Below, piece by piece: positions 16,123 through 25,666 of a DNA stretch of 39,181 nucleotides. The DNA is from Crenobacter oryzisoli (lineage in GTDB: Bacteria; Pseudomonadota; Gammaproteobacteria; Burkholderiales; Chromobacteriaceae), in contig NZ_JAUEDK010000040.1 in the NCBI RefSeq assembly GCF_030385785.1, positions 1-39,181 of the forward strand, written 5' to 3'. Numbering within the stretch: the stretch's first letter is position 1; the number at the start of each line of letters is the position of its first letter. Below the pieces are notes generated by a model. The model did not search any database. It worked only from the letters and a program-made list of their open reading frames with translations, and was not told where the DNA came from. The position numbers and the translations under genes are program-made.

Positions 16123-16589
16123 GCAGTAAGTATGAGAGCTGCTTTTCAAATGAAAGCAGTCGGATATAACAGCCGAGAAAATCACCGCTTTGGCCGAGTT
16201 GCACTCGTAGGCAATCCGGCAGGTATCTGATCGAAGCCGTCGTTCGAATGGCTGGTCTTCGGACAAGGCGACCGGCAGCAGTTGGTCGACAGTACGCATT
16301 GGCGAAAGCTGCACGAAAACGGACATTCAGGATGAATGACCACTATCTAGCACTGTGGCCCATCGGCAGATCCCGGCCAGTAGCGGAAATTCAACGCGTC
16401 AGAACTGCCGTTGTCTGAAAGGCTACCCCACTCTGAAATCTGCCAGATAGCCAACGGAAACAGCTCGGCCTTGGCTACCTGTCGATACCTGAACAGGATC
16501 AGGCTGTTAGCAGACGGACGTTCCAGTGGGCCTGGGAAGGAAGGCAAAGGTGTCCGAATGACCGAAACCTAGCCATTAAATCGACAGGA
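16123..16589. other. non-coding stretch between two convergent LysR genes
   Basis: No convincing gene. A hairpin CTGCTTT/AAAGCAG (16139-16159) just after the LysR stop may help terminate transcription, though it lacks a T-run. The rest has only short frames without ribosome binding sites and looks like decayed intergenic sequence. Confidence 0.5.
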
Positions 16590-17582
16590 TCAGCGAATGG
16601 CACCATCCTCATTCATCCCTCCGAAGATCACGCCGGCTTCAGCGCGGATAAGGTCGATAAAGCGACGCAGGCGAGCCGGATAAAAGCGGGCATAGGGATA
16701 TACCAGGCTGACCGGCAATGGTTCGGCCTGCCACTCGGGTGTCAATTGGATTAACTGGCCGCTGGCCAGCGCCTCGGTCATCACCCAGTGCGAGCCGATG
16801 CCGACACCGACACCCTGCATGGCGGCGCTGCGCAAGGCATAGAGACTGTCGGTGCTGAAGCGCGGCTTGATCGAAATGCGCTTGCGTTTCCGCGTTACGG
16901 AATGTGTCAACAGCACTTCATTTCGATAAAAGGTACGGAGCGCAAGCCAGGGTAGTTCGACCAACTCGGCGGCGTCTTGCGGTACGGGGCGACCGTTGAG
17001 CAGATCAGGTGCAGCCACCACGATGCGTGGTACCTGCGCCAGCGCAATGGCGACCAGCCCCGGATCGGTCACTTCGCCGACCTGAATGGCGCAATCGATG
17101 CCGGCTGCGATGTAATCCTGAATGGCACGATCATCATGCAGCAGCCACTCCACCGACATCCCCGCATGCTGCCTCAGATAGCGGGCTAGCGGGCCGATGA
17201 GCCGTTCTTGGCCGAAGGCGTGCGGCACAATCACACGCAGGATCCCCTCCGGCTCCTCTCGTGCACCTTTCAACTCCGACTCGAAACGGGCCCAACCGGC
17301 TAGCAGTTCCTTCGCGCGCTCGTAACAGCGTTCACCATCCTGGGTCAGCCGCATGGTGTGGGTGGTGCGCTGGAGCAAGCGTAAGCCCAACGAGCGCTCC
17401 AGCATTTGCAGTCGGCGGCTAATCGTGGGCTGGGTAGTGCCCAACTGCACCGCAGCGGCGGACAAGCTGCCCGCTTCGACAATGCGCAGGAATGTCAGCA
17501 TCAGTTCGATACGCTCACCGGTGCCCGGTTGCAATGGCATTGCCATGCGAACCTGGCTGTCCAGCTCTCGATCATCACTCAT
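16590..17582 (-). CDS. LysR-family transcriptional regulator, divergent from MFS exporter
   Basis: A LysR-type regulator of about 330 residues. The helix-turn-helix is LMLTFLRIVEAGSLSAAAVQ, then LGTTQPTISRRLQMLERSLG. The effector domain follows (GILRVIVPHAFGQERLIGPL, PWLALRTFYRNEV, STDSLYALRSAAMQGVGVGI). The N-terminal extension before the helix-turn-helix is longer than usual; MSDDREL and MAMPLQP are both possible starts and I take the first. It reads away from the MFS gene across a ~120-base gap and probably regulates it. The inducer is unknown. Confidence 0.88.
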   Translation of the reverse strand: MSDDRELDSQVRMAMPLQPGTGERIELMLTFLRIVEAGSLSAAAVQLGTTQPTISRRLQMLERSLGLRLLQRTTHTMRLTQDGERCYERAKELLAGWARFESELKGAREEPEGILRVIVPHAFGQERLIGPLARYLRQHAGMSVEWLLHDDRAIQDYIAAGIDCAIQVGEVTDPGLVAIALAQVPRIVVAAPDLLNGRPVPQDAAELVELPWLALRTFYRNEVLLTHSVTRKRKRISIKPRFSTDSLYALRSAAMQGVGVGIGSHWVMTEALASGQLIQLTPEWQAEPLPVSLVYPYARFYPARLRRFIDLIRAEAGVIFGGMNEDGAIR

Positions 17583-17704
17583 CGATGTCAGCCTGATCTT
17601 GTTAATACGTTCAATGTATAACAAATCTTCCAATTACATGCCTACACATACATATCGCGCACATCCATGATGCAAGCGTCACCACTAGCTCAATGAGGCT
17701 GATC

Positions 17705-18937
17705 ATGTCATCCACCAAAGTCCTGCCAAGTTCCGCCGCTCCCTTGACTAGCCATGCGGCATCGCAAACCCTACCCCGTTCCCTCATCCTATTAATGGCC
17801 ATCGGAGCCGGTCTGTCTGTTGCCGCCCTCTACTACAGCCAGCCCATGCTGGGTGTGTTAGCCGGCGATATTGGCGCATCTGGGCGTGCCACTGGCCTTG
17901 TTCCGACCCTGACCCAATTGGGCTATGCACTTGGTATTCTCCTGTTGGCGCCACTGGGGGATCGCCATGACCGGCGCACCATCATGCTAATCAAAGCTGG
18001 ATTGTTGATCCTTGCCCTGCTGCTTGCTGGGTTATCCCCCTCGCTTGCCCTTTTACTGCCGGCCTCGCTGCTGATTGGGCTGACGGCGACCCTGGCCCAG
18101 GATATTGTGCCTGCCGCTGCCACACTGGCACCGGAAGCCCAGCGAGGCAAAGTGGTCGGCACCATCATGACCGGCTTACTGACGGGCATTCTCCTGTCGC
18201 GCGTGATCAGCGGTTTGGTCGCCGAGCAGTTTGGCTGGCGTGCCATGTTCTTCATCGCCACCACCACGATCCTATTGACCGGCTTGGCGATCCATCGCTT
18301 CTTGCCACGTTTCCAGCCCAGCACGACGCTGCCCTATCACGCGCTGCTCGGATCGCTATTTACGCTCTGGAGGAAACATGGCGACCTGCGTCGCGCCGCC
18401 ATCGCGCAAGGGTTGCTGTCAGTCGGCTTCAGCGCCTTCTGGTCCACGCTCGCTATCATGCTGCACGATGCGCCGTTCCATCTGGGCAGCGCAGTATCTG
18501 GAGCATTTGGCCTGGCCGGTGCCGCAGGCGCTCTGGTGGCACCGCTGGCCGGTCATCTGGCGGACCGGAAAGGGCCGGAAGTGGTTACTCGCGTTGGTGC
18601 GGGTCTCGCCGCCCTCGCTTTTGCGCTGCTGAGCCTGGCTCCCGCATGGTCGTTGAGTGTTCAGCTGATCCTGCTCGGTGTAGGGGCCATACTGTTTGAC
18701 CTGGGCGTGCAAGCCAGTCTGATCGCACACCAATCGGTGATCTACCGTCTTGACCCTGCGGCCCGCAGCCGACTGAACGCCGTGCTGTTTGTCGGCATGT
18801 TCATTGGCATGTCGGCTGGCTCAGTATCTGGCAGTATTCTTCTTGCCAGCTATGGATGGATCGGGGTCACCGCTCTGGCGACCATCACCTCACTGATGGC
18901 CCTGGCCGTGAGATGCTGGAAACAAGCCAAAGCCTGA
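17705..18937 (+). CDS. MFS transporter, DHA1/YnfM-like exporter
   Basis: This 410-residue protein has 12 hydrophobic segments. MFS motif A is GDRHDRRT after TM2 (LGILLLAPLGDRHDRRTIML). The opening YYSQPMLGVLAGDIGASG and the phrase LAQDIVPAAATLAPEAQRGK are typical of a DHA1 subgroup including YnfM- and arabinose-efflux-like proteins. It likely extrudes a small molecule in exchange for protons. I start at MSSTK, with GAGG 7 bases upstream, rather than 12 bases earlier. It is divergent from the LysR gene and followed by a hairpin at 18971. Substrate unknown. Confidence 0.88.
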   Translation: MSSTKVLPSSAAPLTSHAASQTLPRSLILLMAIGAGLSVAALYYSQPMLGVLAGDIGASGRATGLVPTLTQLGYALGILLLAPLGDRHDRRTIMLIKAGLLILALLLAGLSPSLALLLPASLLIGLTATLAQDIVPAAATLAPEAQRGKVVGTIMTGLLTGILLSRVISGLVAEQFGWRAMFFIATTTILLTGLAIHRFLPRFQPSTTLPYHALLGSLFTLWRKHGDLRRAAIAQGLLSVGFSAFWSTLAIMLHDAPFHLGSAVSGAFGLAGAAGALVAPLAGHLADRKGPEVVTRVGAGLAALAFALLSLAPAWSLSVQLILLGVGAILFDLGVQASLIAHQSVIYRLDPAARSRLNAVLFVGMFIGMSAGSVSGSILLASYGWIGVTALATITSLMALAVRCWKQAKA

Positions 18938-18970
18938 ATCAACTTCAGCCAGCTTGAGATATAAGCAAAA

Positions 18971-19000
18971 AACAGGCGGCCATGAATATGGCGGCCTGTT
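18971..19000 (-). terminator. strong hairpin after the MFS gene (terminator-like)
   Basis: AACAGGCGGCC and GGCGGCCTGTT pair at 10 of 11 positions around ATGAATAT. Read on the minus strand it is followed by TTTTTT, so it fits a terminator in that direction; on the plus strand it may act weakly behind the MFS gene. Confidence 0.55.
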
Positions 19001-19477
19001 CTGTTGGATTGACCAGCCTTCTGTCGTTTGGAATGATCGATTGGAAGGTAAATCTTCCCTTGCTTTGCCGTCACCCCGACCACGGCTTTCGCATAAGAAA
19101 GCAGTCTTTCTTCAATGAGTGTCTGAGTGACTATTCTGGTCGACCCGCTGTCCTCAAGCTGCCACATCGGGCGACGGCTCCACTCCAGATGCCTGCCACT
19201 GAAGTTTGACGGAACAAACGGCAGCAACGGATCGGAAGTTCGTGTTCGTTAGATTGAGAGCTGTCATTCAGCACGGCTCGACCTTGAACGGCAGGTACCG
19301 GTCCATTGCAGACCAATCAGGTAGCCAAGCCGAACGGTGGGAATGGCTGATGACCTGCTGGTTGGTGCTTGGAAGCGTCCCATTGTAGTGGGTGCTCATC
19401 TTGGGAGCTTTCTGGTGACTAGAAGGATCGCACCTTGAACATTACGGCAATACTTTCCTCTCGAGTTAGTTCCCGTC
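19001..19477. other. non-coding stretch
   Basis: I see no supported gene here. Short frames exist on both strands but lack ribosome binding sites and recognisable motifs. The sequence has the mixed composition of the gap at 16123-16589. Confidence 0.4.
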
Positions 19478-19684
19478 TCACCTCATCTTGTTTTCTAGAG
19501 GCACCTCGAACAACGCTTCGATGATGTAAATGTAATCTTTGGAGCTAAATGTGCCACACCGATATGCCCCCTGGCAGGTGACTAGGAGAGCCTTCTCATA
19601 GTATTCGGCGATTGCCCTTGCTATGTCATGTTGGTAAAACCAGATATTCGGCACATATCGGACGTGAGTGAGGTGACTCGCCAT
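19478..19684 (-). CDS. hypothetical small protein, 68 residues
   Basis: A short frame with aromatic-rich content (YVPNIWFYQHDIARAIAEYY), then YRCGTFSSKDYIYIIEALFE and a basic end. I do not recognise the family. GGGAG lies about 13 bases before the ATG, rather far. The balanced composition and clear amphipathic stretches favour a real product over a chance frame, but the case is not strong. It lies alone between the MFS gene and the copper block. Confidence 0.35.
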   Translation of the reverse strand: MASHLTHVRYVPNIWFYQHDIARAIAEYYEKALLVTCQGAYRCGTFSSKDYIYIIEALFEVPLENKMR

Positions 19685-19748
19685 CCAGTTGACACTCCCT
19701 CGCTGAACTGCGAACCTTCCCGCTTCAATTTATTTGCCATTGCCCCCC

Positions 19749-20225
19749 ATGAAAATCACCCAAAACACCGCCGTCACTCTGCGAATGAAAGTTACAGACA
19801 GCCAGGGTCTGGTTTACGACGATGGCAAGACCCCAGTCTCCTACTTGCACGGCGATTACGACAACCTCTTCCCCAAACTGGAAGCCGCACTTGAAGGTCA
19901 GGAGTCAGGCTTTCAAACCACGCTGGAACTCACTACCGAAGACACCTTCGGCGAACGCGACGAAGCCCTGGTCACCACCATGCCCAAGGCCGAATTCCCT
20001 CCCGGCATCAAGGTAGGCGGACAGATCCCACGTTCCGGCCCGGATGGCGAACAGCGCTACTATTTCGTCACCAAGATCAAAGGCCCAACCGTATTGCTGG
20101 ATGGCAACCACCCACTTTGCGGCAAAACCCTGCGCTTCACCCTCAAAGTGGTGGAAGTACGTGAGGCAACCGCCGAGGAAATTGCCCACCAGCATGTACA
20201 TGGCGAGCACGGGCATCAGCACTGA
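19749..20225 (+). CDS. slyD: SlyD-type FKBP peptidyl-prolyl cis-trans isomerase
   Basis: The 158-residue protein has the FKBP/SlyD layout: MKITQNTAVTLRMKVTDSQG, then VSYLHGDYDNLFPKLEAALE with the insert-in-flap region after it, TTEDTFGERDEALV, and LLDGNHPLCGKTLRFTLKVV. The His-rich tail (HQHVHGEHGHQH) can bind metal ions. SlyD proteins are cytoplasmic foldases and metallochaperones. I start at MKITQ, the family start; 15 bases earlier is another ATG without family support. It is followed by a terminator and a copper-resistance block. Metal handling would fit the context, but it may simply be a neighbour. Confidence 0.88.
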   Translation: MKITQNTAVTLRMKVTDSQGLVYDDGKTPVSYLHGDYDNLFPKLEAALEGQESGFQTTLELTTEDTFGERDEALVTTMPKAEFPPGIKVGGQIPRSGPDGEQRYYFVTKIKGPTVLLDGNHPLCGKTLRFTLKVVEVREATAEEIAHQHVHGEHGHQH

Positions 20226-20245
20226 CACCACCCGCCCCACACAAA

Positions 20246-20274
20246 CAAAGCCCTCCTATTCCTGGAGGGCTTTG
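20246..20274 (+). terminator. terminator after the SlyD-type gene
   Basis: CAAAGCCCTCC and GGAGGGCTTTG pair around TATTCCT, about 20 bases after the stop. The stem is GC-rich in the middle with TTTG at its end. Confidence 0.75.
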
Positions 20275-20384
20275 TGTTGCCAGGACACATCAAAGTTGTA
20301 TCCAACCTATGCTTCTGTTGATCTGAGTCAGGTTCAAACTGGCAACAATGCACTACGCTGAAGTTGTTCCTGAGGAGCAACGCC

Positions 20385-20774
20385 ATGTCATGGTTTGAAC
20401 ACCACCGACTCACACTCTGCCGCCTTTGCTTGGTGGTGTGGGGTATGGTGTTCGTTCTGGCCTCGTCGCAGGTATGCACCGTCGATGCTTTGGAGGGATT
20501 GGGAGCATCAACCCCGGTTCTCTCGACCATGCACCATAGCTCAGACCATCACCCAGAAGCCTGCACAAAGCTCTGTGCTGACACGAGCGCTGCAATACTC
20601 AAATCCACTCCTCATTTCTCCCCAGGTGATCAACCAGGCCTTGCGGCCTTGCTGATCCTGCCTCTGCTTTTGCTGCCATTGGTCAGCACAGCCACGCGCC
20701 AGTGGTTTGCTTCACACGAACTTCCTCCGCCCGAGCCCCCCGCTCGGCTCCGCTTCTCCCGTCTCAACAATTGA
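20385..20774 (+). CDS. small membrane/periplasmic protein of the copper block
   Basis: The 129-residue product has an N-terminal hydrophobic segment (LCRLCLVVWGMVFVLASSQV) acting as signal or anchor, a His/Cys-containing middle (MHHSSDHHPEACTKLCADTS), a second hydrophobic segment (GLAALLILPLLLLPLVSTA) and a Pro-rich tail. The HHSSDHH and C-x4-C arrangement suits transient metal binding. A strong site (GAGGAG, about 8 bases upstream) fixes the start at MSWFEHH. It begins the gene run leading to the P1B ATPase. The family is one seen beside copper genes but has no name I can give. Confidence 0.6.
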   Translation: MSWFEHHRLTLCRLCLVVWGMVFVLASSQVCTVDALEGLGASTPVLSTMHHSSDHHPEACTKLCADTSAAILKSTPHFSPGDQPGLAALLILPLLLLPLVSTATRQWFASHELPPPEPPARLRFSRLNN

Positions 20775-20862
20775 TTCACCGGATGGCGTTCGCCATCCGT
20801 CGTTTTGCCGTAGCGATCATCCGCTACGAATACCCACGTCTATGTCCACTTTGGAGCAAGTT

Positions 20863-21267
20863 ATGAAAAAGCATCTCTGTGCTGCGGCCGTCCTTGCGAT
20901 TGCCTCTGTCTCTGCCGGCGCCTATGCCAATGACTCCCAGAAGCCCACCACTCCTGCCCCCACGGCCAAATCGGACCAGAATGCAGTGAACAAGGCCTTC
21001 AACGAACAAATGAAGAAGATGAAGGCGGCCCACGAAAAAATGGCTGCGGCGAAAACCCCGGCTGAACGCCAGGCAGCCATGCTGGATAGCATGAAGACCA
21101 TGAGGGAGAGCATGGAACTGATGCACAAAACGTCCGGATCGTCTCCTTACCAGAAAGGAAAAGCACCGACCGGCATGATGGGGGGGCACATGGACATGAT
21201 GGACATCATGATGCAAATGATGGACCAGCAGACATCGATGATGTCGTCAATGCCCATGGGCCAGTAA
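20863..21267 (+). CDS. Met-rich periplasmic protein, putative copper-binding
   Basis: This 134-residue precursor has a signal peptide (MKKHLCAAAVLAIASVSAGA, cleavage about AYA). A Lys/Ala-rich amphipathic helix (VNKAFNEQMKKMKAAHEKMA) is followed by a C-terminal Met-rich run (MMGGHMDMMDIMMQMMDQQT and further Met residues). Met clusters bind Cu(I) in periplasmic proteins such as CopC/CusF/PcoE. GGAG lies about 10 bases upstream. It probably buffers periplasmic copper for or against the efflux ATPase encoded downstream. No enzymatic motif. Confidence 0.75.
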   Translation: MKKHLCAAAVLAIASVSAGAYANDSQKPTTPAPTAKSDQNAVNKAFNEQMKKMKAAHEKMAAAKTPAERQAAMLDSMKTMRESMELMHKTSGSSPYQKGKAPTGMMGGHMDMMDIMMQMMDQQTSMMSSMPMGQ

Positions 21268-21419
21268 GGGGAGCTTTACGCAACCTATGTAGCTTCCGAC
21301 AGTCGGCCCGGTACGCCGGGCTCCCCATGTTGTCTGAGGCCTATCAGTTGCACCTCGTCAGGGAAAAGGGACTTGTCCTGTCGGGCAAGCCCCCTTCACT
21401 GGCAGCTTAGGGAGCCAAC

Positions 21420-21662
21420 ATGAATCAGCTTCAACATGACTCACATCGGCGATCTCATTGGGTATTTTGGGGTTTTGTCGCTGTCGGGGCGTTTTTTCTG
21501 CTGACAGAACATACCGCCCATGTACTCGGGGTGTTGCCCTATTTGCTAGTGCTACTGTGTCCCTTGATGCACTTGTTCATGCATCACGGTCATGGCGGAC
21601 ACCATGACCATTCGGAGCATGAGACGGACTCCCAACGCAGCGAGGAAAGGGACGGATCATGA
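21420..21662 (+). CDS. DUF2933-type small membrane protein, His-rich tail
   Basis: An 80-residue protein with two hydrophobic segments ([20 protein letters not shown] and [20 protein letters not shown]) followed by [14 protein letters not shown]. This matches the DUF2933 pattern often found in copper operons. The His-rich tail and the Cys/Met in the second TM suggest metal contact. GGGAG precedes the ATG. Its TGA overlaps the ATG of the methyltransferase-like gene (ATGA), so translation is coupled. Confidence 0.78.
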   Translation: MNQLQHDSHRRSHWVFWGFVAVGAFFLLTEHTAHVLGVLPYLLVLLCPLMHLFMHHGHGGHHDHSEHETDSQRSEERDGS

Positions 21663-22330
21663 AACATACCGAGTCCGCGTATGGGCTGTGGTCGCTGGCC
21701 ATCATTAACTCGCTGGTTTTTATCCTGTTCGCGTTCAGCTTCACCAAACCGAAGACCTCACGCGATTGGCGCTCTTTTGGCATGTTCTCAGCTTTCCTGG
21801 TGGCCTTGTTCACCGAGATGTATGGCTTCCCGCTGACCATCTACCTGCTCCTGCCGTGGCTCAGCAAACACTTCCCTGGCATCGACTTCCTATCACATGA
21901 CTCCGGGCATTTGCTGGAAACCATGTTTGGCTGGCGCACACACCCGCACTTTGGACCATTTCACCTGGTCAGCAACGCCCTGATTCTCTCCGGGTTCTGG
22001 CTCCTGGCGGCATCCTGGCGTGTGCTCTACGCCGCGCAGACTAGAGGCACACTGGCTGTTTCGGGACCGTATGCCTATATTCGCCATCCCCAATACGCAG
22101 GCTTCGTGGCTATTATGTTTGGCTTTCTGCTGCAGTGGCCGACCCTGATCACACTGATCATGTTTCCCATCCTGGTGGCGGTCTATGCACGGCTCGCCAA
22201 ACGCGAGGAAGCGGAAATTGAGGCAAGGTTCGGCGAGGCCTACCGTTCCTACCGTAAGCGCACACCGGCCTTTATTCCGCATTGGCGGAATGGCCCAACG
22301 ACACCTCCAGCGTCGAGGAGCCCATCATGA
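21659..22330 (+). CDS. isoprenylcysteine carboxyl methyltransferase-like membrane protein
   Basis: The 223-residue multi-pass protein ends with the ICMT/PEMT-type cofactor signature: [20 protein letters not shown], later [20 protein letters not shown]. The RHPxY and E-E residues bind S-adenosylmethionine in this fold. About five TM segments precede and interleave it. Bacterial members of this type are common in metal-resistance operons but their substrate is unknown. It overlaps both neighbours by 4 bases (ATGA at each end), so it is an integral part of the operon. Confidence 0.82.
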   Translation: MKHTESAYGLWSLAIINSLVFILFAFSFTKPKTSRDWRSFGMFSAFLVALFTEMYGFPLTIYLLLPWLSKHFPGIDFLSHDSGHLLETMFGWRTHPHFGPFHLVSNALILSGFWLLAASWRVLYAAQTRGTLAVSGPYAYIRHPQYAGFVAIMFGFLLQWPTLITLIMFPILVAVYARLAKREEAEIEARFGEAYRSYRKRTPAFIPHWRNGPTTPPASRSPS

Positions 22331-22620
22331 ATACACTCGCCCCCTGCAAGATGGGCCTCGCGCTGTCACTGACCATAGCCATTTCATACTCGGTATGCAT
22401 GTTGCTGGTTTTGCTCTTTCCAGTGCCCGCGATGGCTTTTCTTAATGCCTTGTTCCATGGCCTGGATTTCAGTCACCTTGGCGCGTTTCAGCCCTTCCCA
22501 TGGACCATGTTCCTATTGCCTCTCGGGGTACTGAGTGTGTGGGGCTTTTTGGTCGGGGCGTTGTTCGAGTGGCTAAAAAATTGCCTCCAATCCCCCGCTA
22601 ATCGACACCGCTTGCACTGA
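22327..22620 (+). CDS. DUF5676-type small membrane protein
   Basis: The 97-residue protein has two long hydrophobic segments ([20 protein letters not shown] and [20 protein letters not shown]) with the connecting [20 protein letters not shown]. This pattern is that of the DUF5676 family seen beside copper ATPases and ICMT-like genes. Function unknown. It is coupled to the methyltransferase-like gene by a 4-base overlap and precedes the ATPase by 15 bases. Confidence 0.75.
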   Translation: MNTLAPCKMGLALSLTIAISYSVCMLLVLLFPVPAMAFLNALFHGLDFSHLGAFQPFPWTMFLLPLGVLSVWGFLVGALFEWLKNCLQSPANRHRLH

Positions 22621-22635
22621 TCTCGGAGATACGCC

Positions 22636-24909
22636 ATGAACGAGCCGCATAGGCATCATGTTCCTCATCCACACGTGGCACCGGAAGACCAAGTGCCGGG
22701 CGGAACGGTCTATACCTGCCCGATGCACCCTGAGATCCGACAGAATCAACCCGGCCAGTGCCCGAAATGTGGGATGTCGCTGGAGCCGATGATTCCCGTG
22801 GTCCTGGCTCCCGGGGGAGTCATCTATACCTGCCCGATGCACCCCGAGATCCGCCAGGATCATCCTGGCAACTGTCCCATCTGCGGCATGACGCTGGAGC
22901 CGCTGCTGCCAGCAGTCGACGAGGAGGAAAACGCCGAGCTCAAAGACTTCAGCCGCCGCTTCTGGTGGTCGTTGCCCTTGAGCGCCATCGTGTTGCTACT
23001 GGCCATGTTCGGTCACCCGCTTGGACTGATGGCCGAGGGCCGGCAGGCATGGCTGGAACTGACGCTATCTCTCCCGGTCATCCTGTGGGCTGGTTTGCCC
23101 TTCTTCCAGCGCTGCGTGCGTTCGATTGCCAACCGAAGCCCGAACATGTGGACGCTGATCGGGCTCGGTACCGGAGCAGCATTTCTGTACAGCCTTGCCG
23201 CCACAGTGACACCGCATATCTTTCCGGAATCGTTTATGTCCGAAGGGCGAATCGGGGTGTACTACGAGGCAGCCGACGTGATCATTTCATTGACCTTGCT
23301 CGGCCAGATGCTGGAGCTGCGGGCCCGTTCGCAGACCTCCGCAGCCATCAAGGCATTGCTGGGACTTGCCCCCAAGACTGCGCGTCGTATTCAGCCAGAC
23401 GGATCCGAAGACGATGTGCCGATCAGTCAGGTCATCGTCGGTGATCGCCTGCGAGTGCGGCCGGGGGAGAAAGTGCCCGTGGATGGTGCGGTACTTGAGG
23501 GCAGCAGTGCGGTGGATGAATCCATGCTCACGGGAGAGCCCCTCCCCGTGACCAAGAGCGTAGGCGACAGACTGATCGGCGCTACGCTCAACACTTCCGG
23601 GGCGCTGATCATGCGCGCTGAGCAAGTAGGTAGCCAGACTATCCTGGCGCAAATTGTGCAGATGGTGGCGATGGCACAGCGCTCGCGAGCACCGATGCAG
23701 CGCATGGCTGACGTGGTGGCCGGTTACTTCGTCGTCGGTGTGGTTGCCATCGCCGTTCTCACATTCTTTGTTTGGGGTGGACTGGGGCCACAACCGAGCT
23801 GGCTGTACGGTCTCTTGAACGGAGTGGCGGTGCTGATCATCGCCTGTCCCTGTGCGCTCGGTTTGGCGACCCCCATGTCCGTAATGGTTGCTACCGGGCG
23901 GGCGGCTGGCGAAGGGGTACTGTTCCATGATGCAGCGGCGATTGAACATCTGCGTCGCATCGATACCCTGATCGTGGATAAGACCGGCACGCTGACTGAA
24001 GGCAGGCCGACGCTAGGACGTGTCATTGCTGCAGCTGGCTTCAGTGAAACCGAGGTCCTGCGGCTGGCAGCCAGTCTCGACCAGGGCAGCGAACACCCTC
24101 TGGCCAATGCCATTGTTAAAGGTGCCCGTGATCGAGGTGTAACGTTAGCAGAGGCCGAGGGCTTCGACTCAGTCAGTGGTATTGGGGTGCGCGGCATGGT
24201 TGACGGCCATTCACTGGCCATGGGCAATCGGACGCTGATGTCCGAGGAAGGCGTGAGAGTGGAAGCCCTTGCAGACGAAGCGGAAATATTGCGTCAGCAA
24301 GGCGCTAGCGTGATTCATCTGGCTGTAGATCATCAGTTGGCCGGGCTACTGGCCGTATCGGATCCGGTGAAAAACTCGACGCCAGCCGCGGTGCATGCTT
24401 TGCAGCAGGCGGCCATCCGCTTGGTCATGGCCACCGGTGATGCCTTGACGACGGCGCGCTCGGTCGGTGATCAGCTGGGTATCGCCGAGGTACACGGCGA
24501 GGTCAAGCCTGCGGACAAGCTACATCTGGTCGAAAGTTTGCAACGCGAGGGGTGCATCGTGGCAATGGCGGGTGACGGCATCAACGATGCGCCGGCGCTG
24601 GCACGTGCTGATGTCGGCATTGCCATGGGAACAGGCACGGATGTGGCAATGAGCAGCGCCCAAGTGACCCTGGTCAAGGGCGACCTGCGCGGCATCATGG
24701 CAGCGCGAGCCATTTCGGAACAAACGGTTGCCAATATGCGGCAAAACCTGATGTTCGCGTTGCTTTATAACGCACTCGGCGTGCCCATCGCCGCAGGGGT
24801 ACTGTACCCGTTCACAGGTCTACTCCTGTCGCCGATGATTGCCGCCTTGGCGATGAGCTTGAGTTCCGGATCCGTCGTCGGCAATGCCTTGCGACTGCGT
24901 CACCGTTGA
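22636..24909 (+). CDS. copA: CopA-type P1B heavy-metal (copper) efflux ATPase with duplicated N-terminal metal-binding module
   Basis: A 757-residue P-type ATPase of the inner membrane. The N-terminus is His-rich ([13 protein letters not shown]) and carries two near-identical heavy-metal-binding modules ([20 protein letters not shown] at about 27-46 and [20 protein letters not shown] at about 65-84), in place of GMxCxxC domains. The core shows [11 protein letters not shown], the actuator TGEP, the transport CPC in [13 protein letters not shown] (about 400-412), DKTGTLTEG (phosphorylated Asp about 448), the SEHPLA nucleotide motif and [11 protein letters not shown] (about 645-655). CPC plus the C-terminal NxxxY and MxxxS motifs ([22 protein letters not shown]) indicate Cu(I)-type transport. 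It ends the co-directional copper gene run. Confidence 0.93.
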   Translation: MNEPHRHHVPHPHVAPEDQVPGGTVYTCPMHPEIRQNQPGQCPKCGMSLEPMIPVVLAPGGVIYTCPMHPEIRQDHPGNCPICGMTLEPLLPAVDEEENAELKDFSRRFWWSLPLSAIVLLLAMFGHPLGLMAEGRQAWLELTLSLPVILWAGLPFFQRCVRSIANRSPNMWTLIGLGTGAAFLYSLAATVTPHIFPESFMSEGRIGVYYEAADVIISLTLLGQMLELRARSQTSAAIKALLGLAPKTARRIQPDGSEDDVPISQVIVGDRLRVRPGEKVPVDGAVLEGSSAVDESMLTGEPLPVTKSVGDRLIGATLNTSGALIMRAEQVGSQTILAQIVQMVAMAQRSRAPMQRMADVVAGYFVVGVVAIAVLTFFVWGGLGPQPSWLYGLLNGVAVLIIACPCALGLATPMSVMVATGRAAGEGVLFHDAAAIEHLRRIDTLIVDKTGTLTEGRPTLGRVIAAAGFSETEVLRLAASLDQGSEHPLANAIVKGARDRGVTLAEAEGFDSVSGIGVRGMVDGHSLAMGNRTLMSEEGVRVEALADEAEILRQQGASVIHLAVDHQLAGLLAVSDPVKNSTPAAVHALQQAAIRLVMATGDALTTARSVGDQLGIAEVHGEVKPADKLHLVESLQREGCIVAMAGDGINDAPALARADVGIAMGTGTDVAMSSAQVTLVKGDLRGIMAARAISEQTVANMRQNLMFALLYNALGVPIAAGVLYPFTGLLLSPMIAALAMSLSSGSVVGNALRLRHR

Positions 24910-25373
24910 CCTTGGTCCACTCCAAGCTTGTCGCCGAACATAAGATTGAAGTGATCTTTCCCGGATACCCGTCATCTCCATAAGCATGGATCGCTAATCC
25001 CAAGAGCAAAAAAAATTGCTGCGTAATGTACTATGCATTACGAGGCTAGATAATTGGGATGCCCCCCAGGAGCAATCCCATACGGAGGTCTTCCGTGACT
25101 CCTGTCGAGTTGGCATCTGACACTGTCAATAGCGGGCCGGCCTGAACCAGTTCGAGTCTGCGACCTTTTAGGTAGCCGGCGGTACTAAGCTGTGCAGATA
25201 GTGAAACTCTCGATCATCCTCGACTGCGGTTTACCTAAAGTGCGGGCTGCCTTTATGAACTTGATAGACATACCCGTCTACGCTCTCTACTTGGTTGATA
25301 ATGAAAACGGTTTGCTCATTCCATTTTCTATATGGAGAGCAAGACATAATATTGTCACCAGCAAGATGCAAGG
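24910..25373. other. intergenic stretch with a minus-strand terminator-like hairpin
   Basis: CGTAATG (25022-25028) and CATTACG (25036-25042) form a perfect 7-bp hairpin. Read on the minus strand it is followed by CAGCAATTTTTTTT, so it looks like a terminator for leftward transcription. Just upstream of it on the minus strand an open stretch (about 25050-25210) might be the C-terminal scrap of a lost gene, but I do not recognise it. No intact gene is supported. Confidence 0.4.
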
Positions 25374-25665
25374 TTATGAATTTTCTACAGGGTCAGCAAC
25401 AACCACTCCGGACCGAGTGTAAAATTTATAGACATAAACAAAGACAATCCAAACGCTTGAGACCACGAAGGACATGAGCATGTCAGGCAGGATAGCGATG
25501 CAGGTCGTCACGACTGCCAAGAATGCTAATGCAATGTAATTGCTGTACGGATACAAATACAGCTTGTATTTAGCAGATTCTTGCCCACATTGAATCTTAT
25601 TTTCCTGAATTTCAGATAAATAATCACGATTGATACCCAAGCACAGACCAGCGCAAAAAATGAAT
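25374..25665 (-). pseudogene. amino-acid permease (APC/AroP-GabP type), C-terminal remnant with frameshift
   Basis: On the minus strand the sequence codes FFALVCAWVSIVIIYLKFRK in one frame. It then continues in another frame as KYKLYLYPYSNYIALAFLAV, then a last hydrophobic segment. These are the final TM segments of an amino-acid permease, whose normal length is about 450-480 residues. A frameshift at about 25590-25610 and loss of all upstream TM segments show that it is dead. It abuts the flavin reductase gene end directly. Confidence 0.6.
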
Positions 25666-25666
25666 G

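Noticed and set aside
16006-16326. 106-codon minus-strand frame
   Set aside because: Overlaps the LysR 3' end and lacks motifs and a ribosome binding site.
25050-25210. Minus-strand open stretch (RRLELVQAGPLLTV) followed by a terminator-like hairpin
   Set aside because: It faintly recalls the start of KipA/5-oxoprolinase subunit C, but the similarity is too short and the context does not support it. At best a gene scrap.
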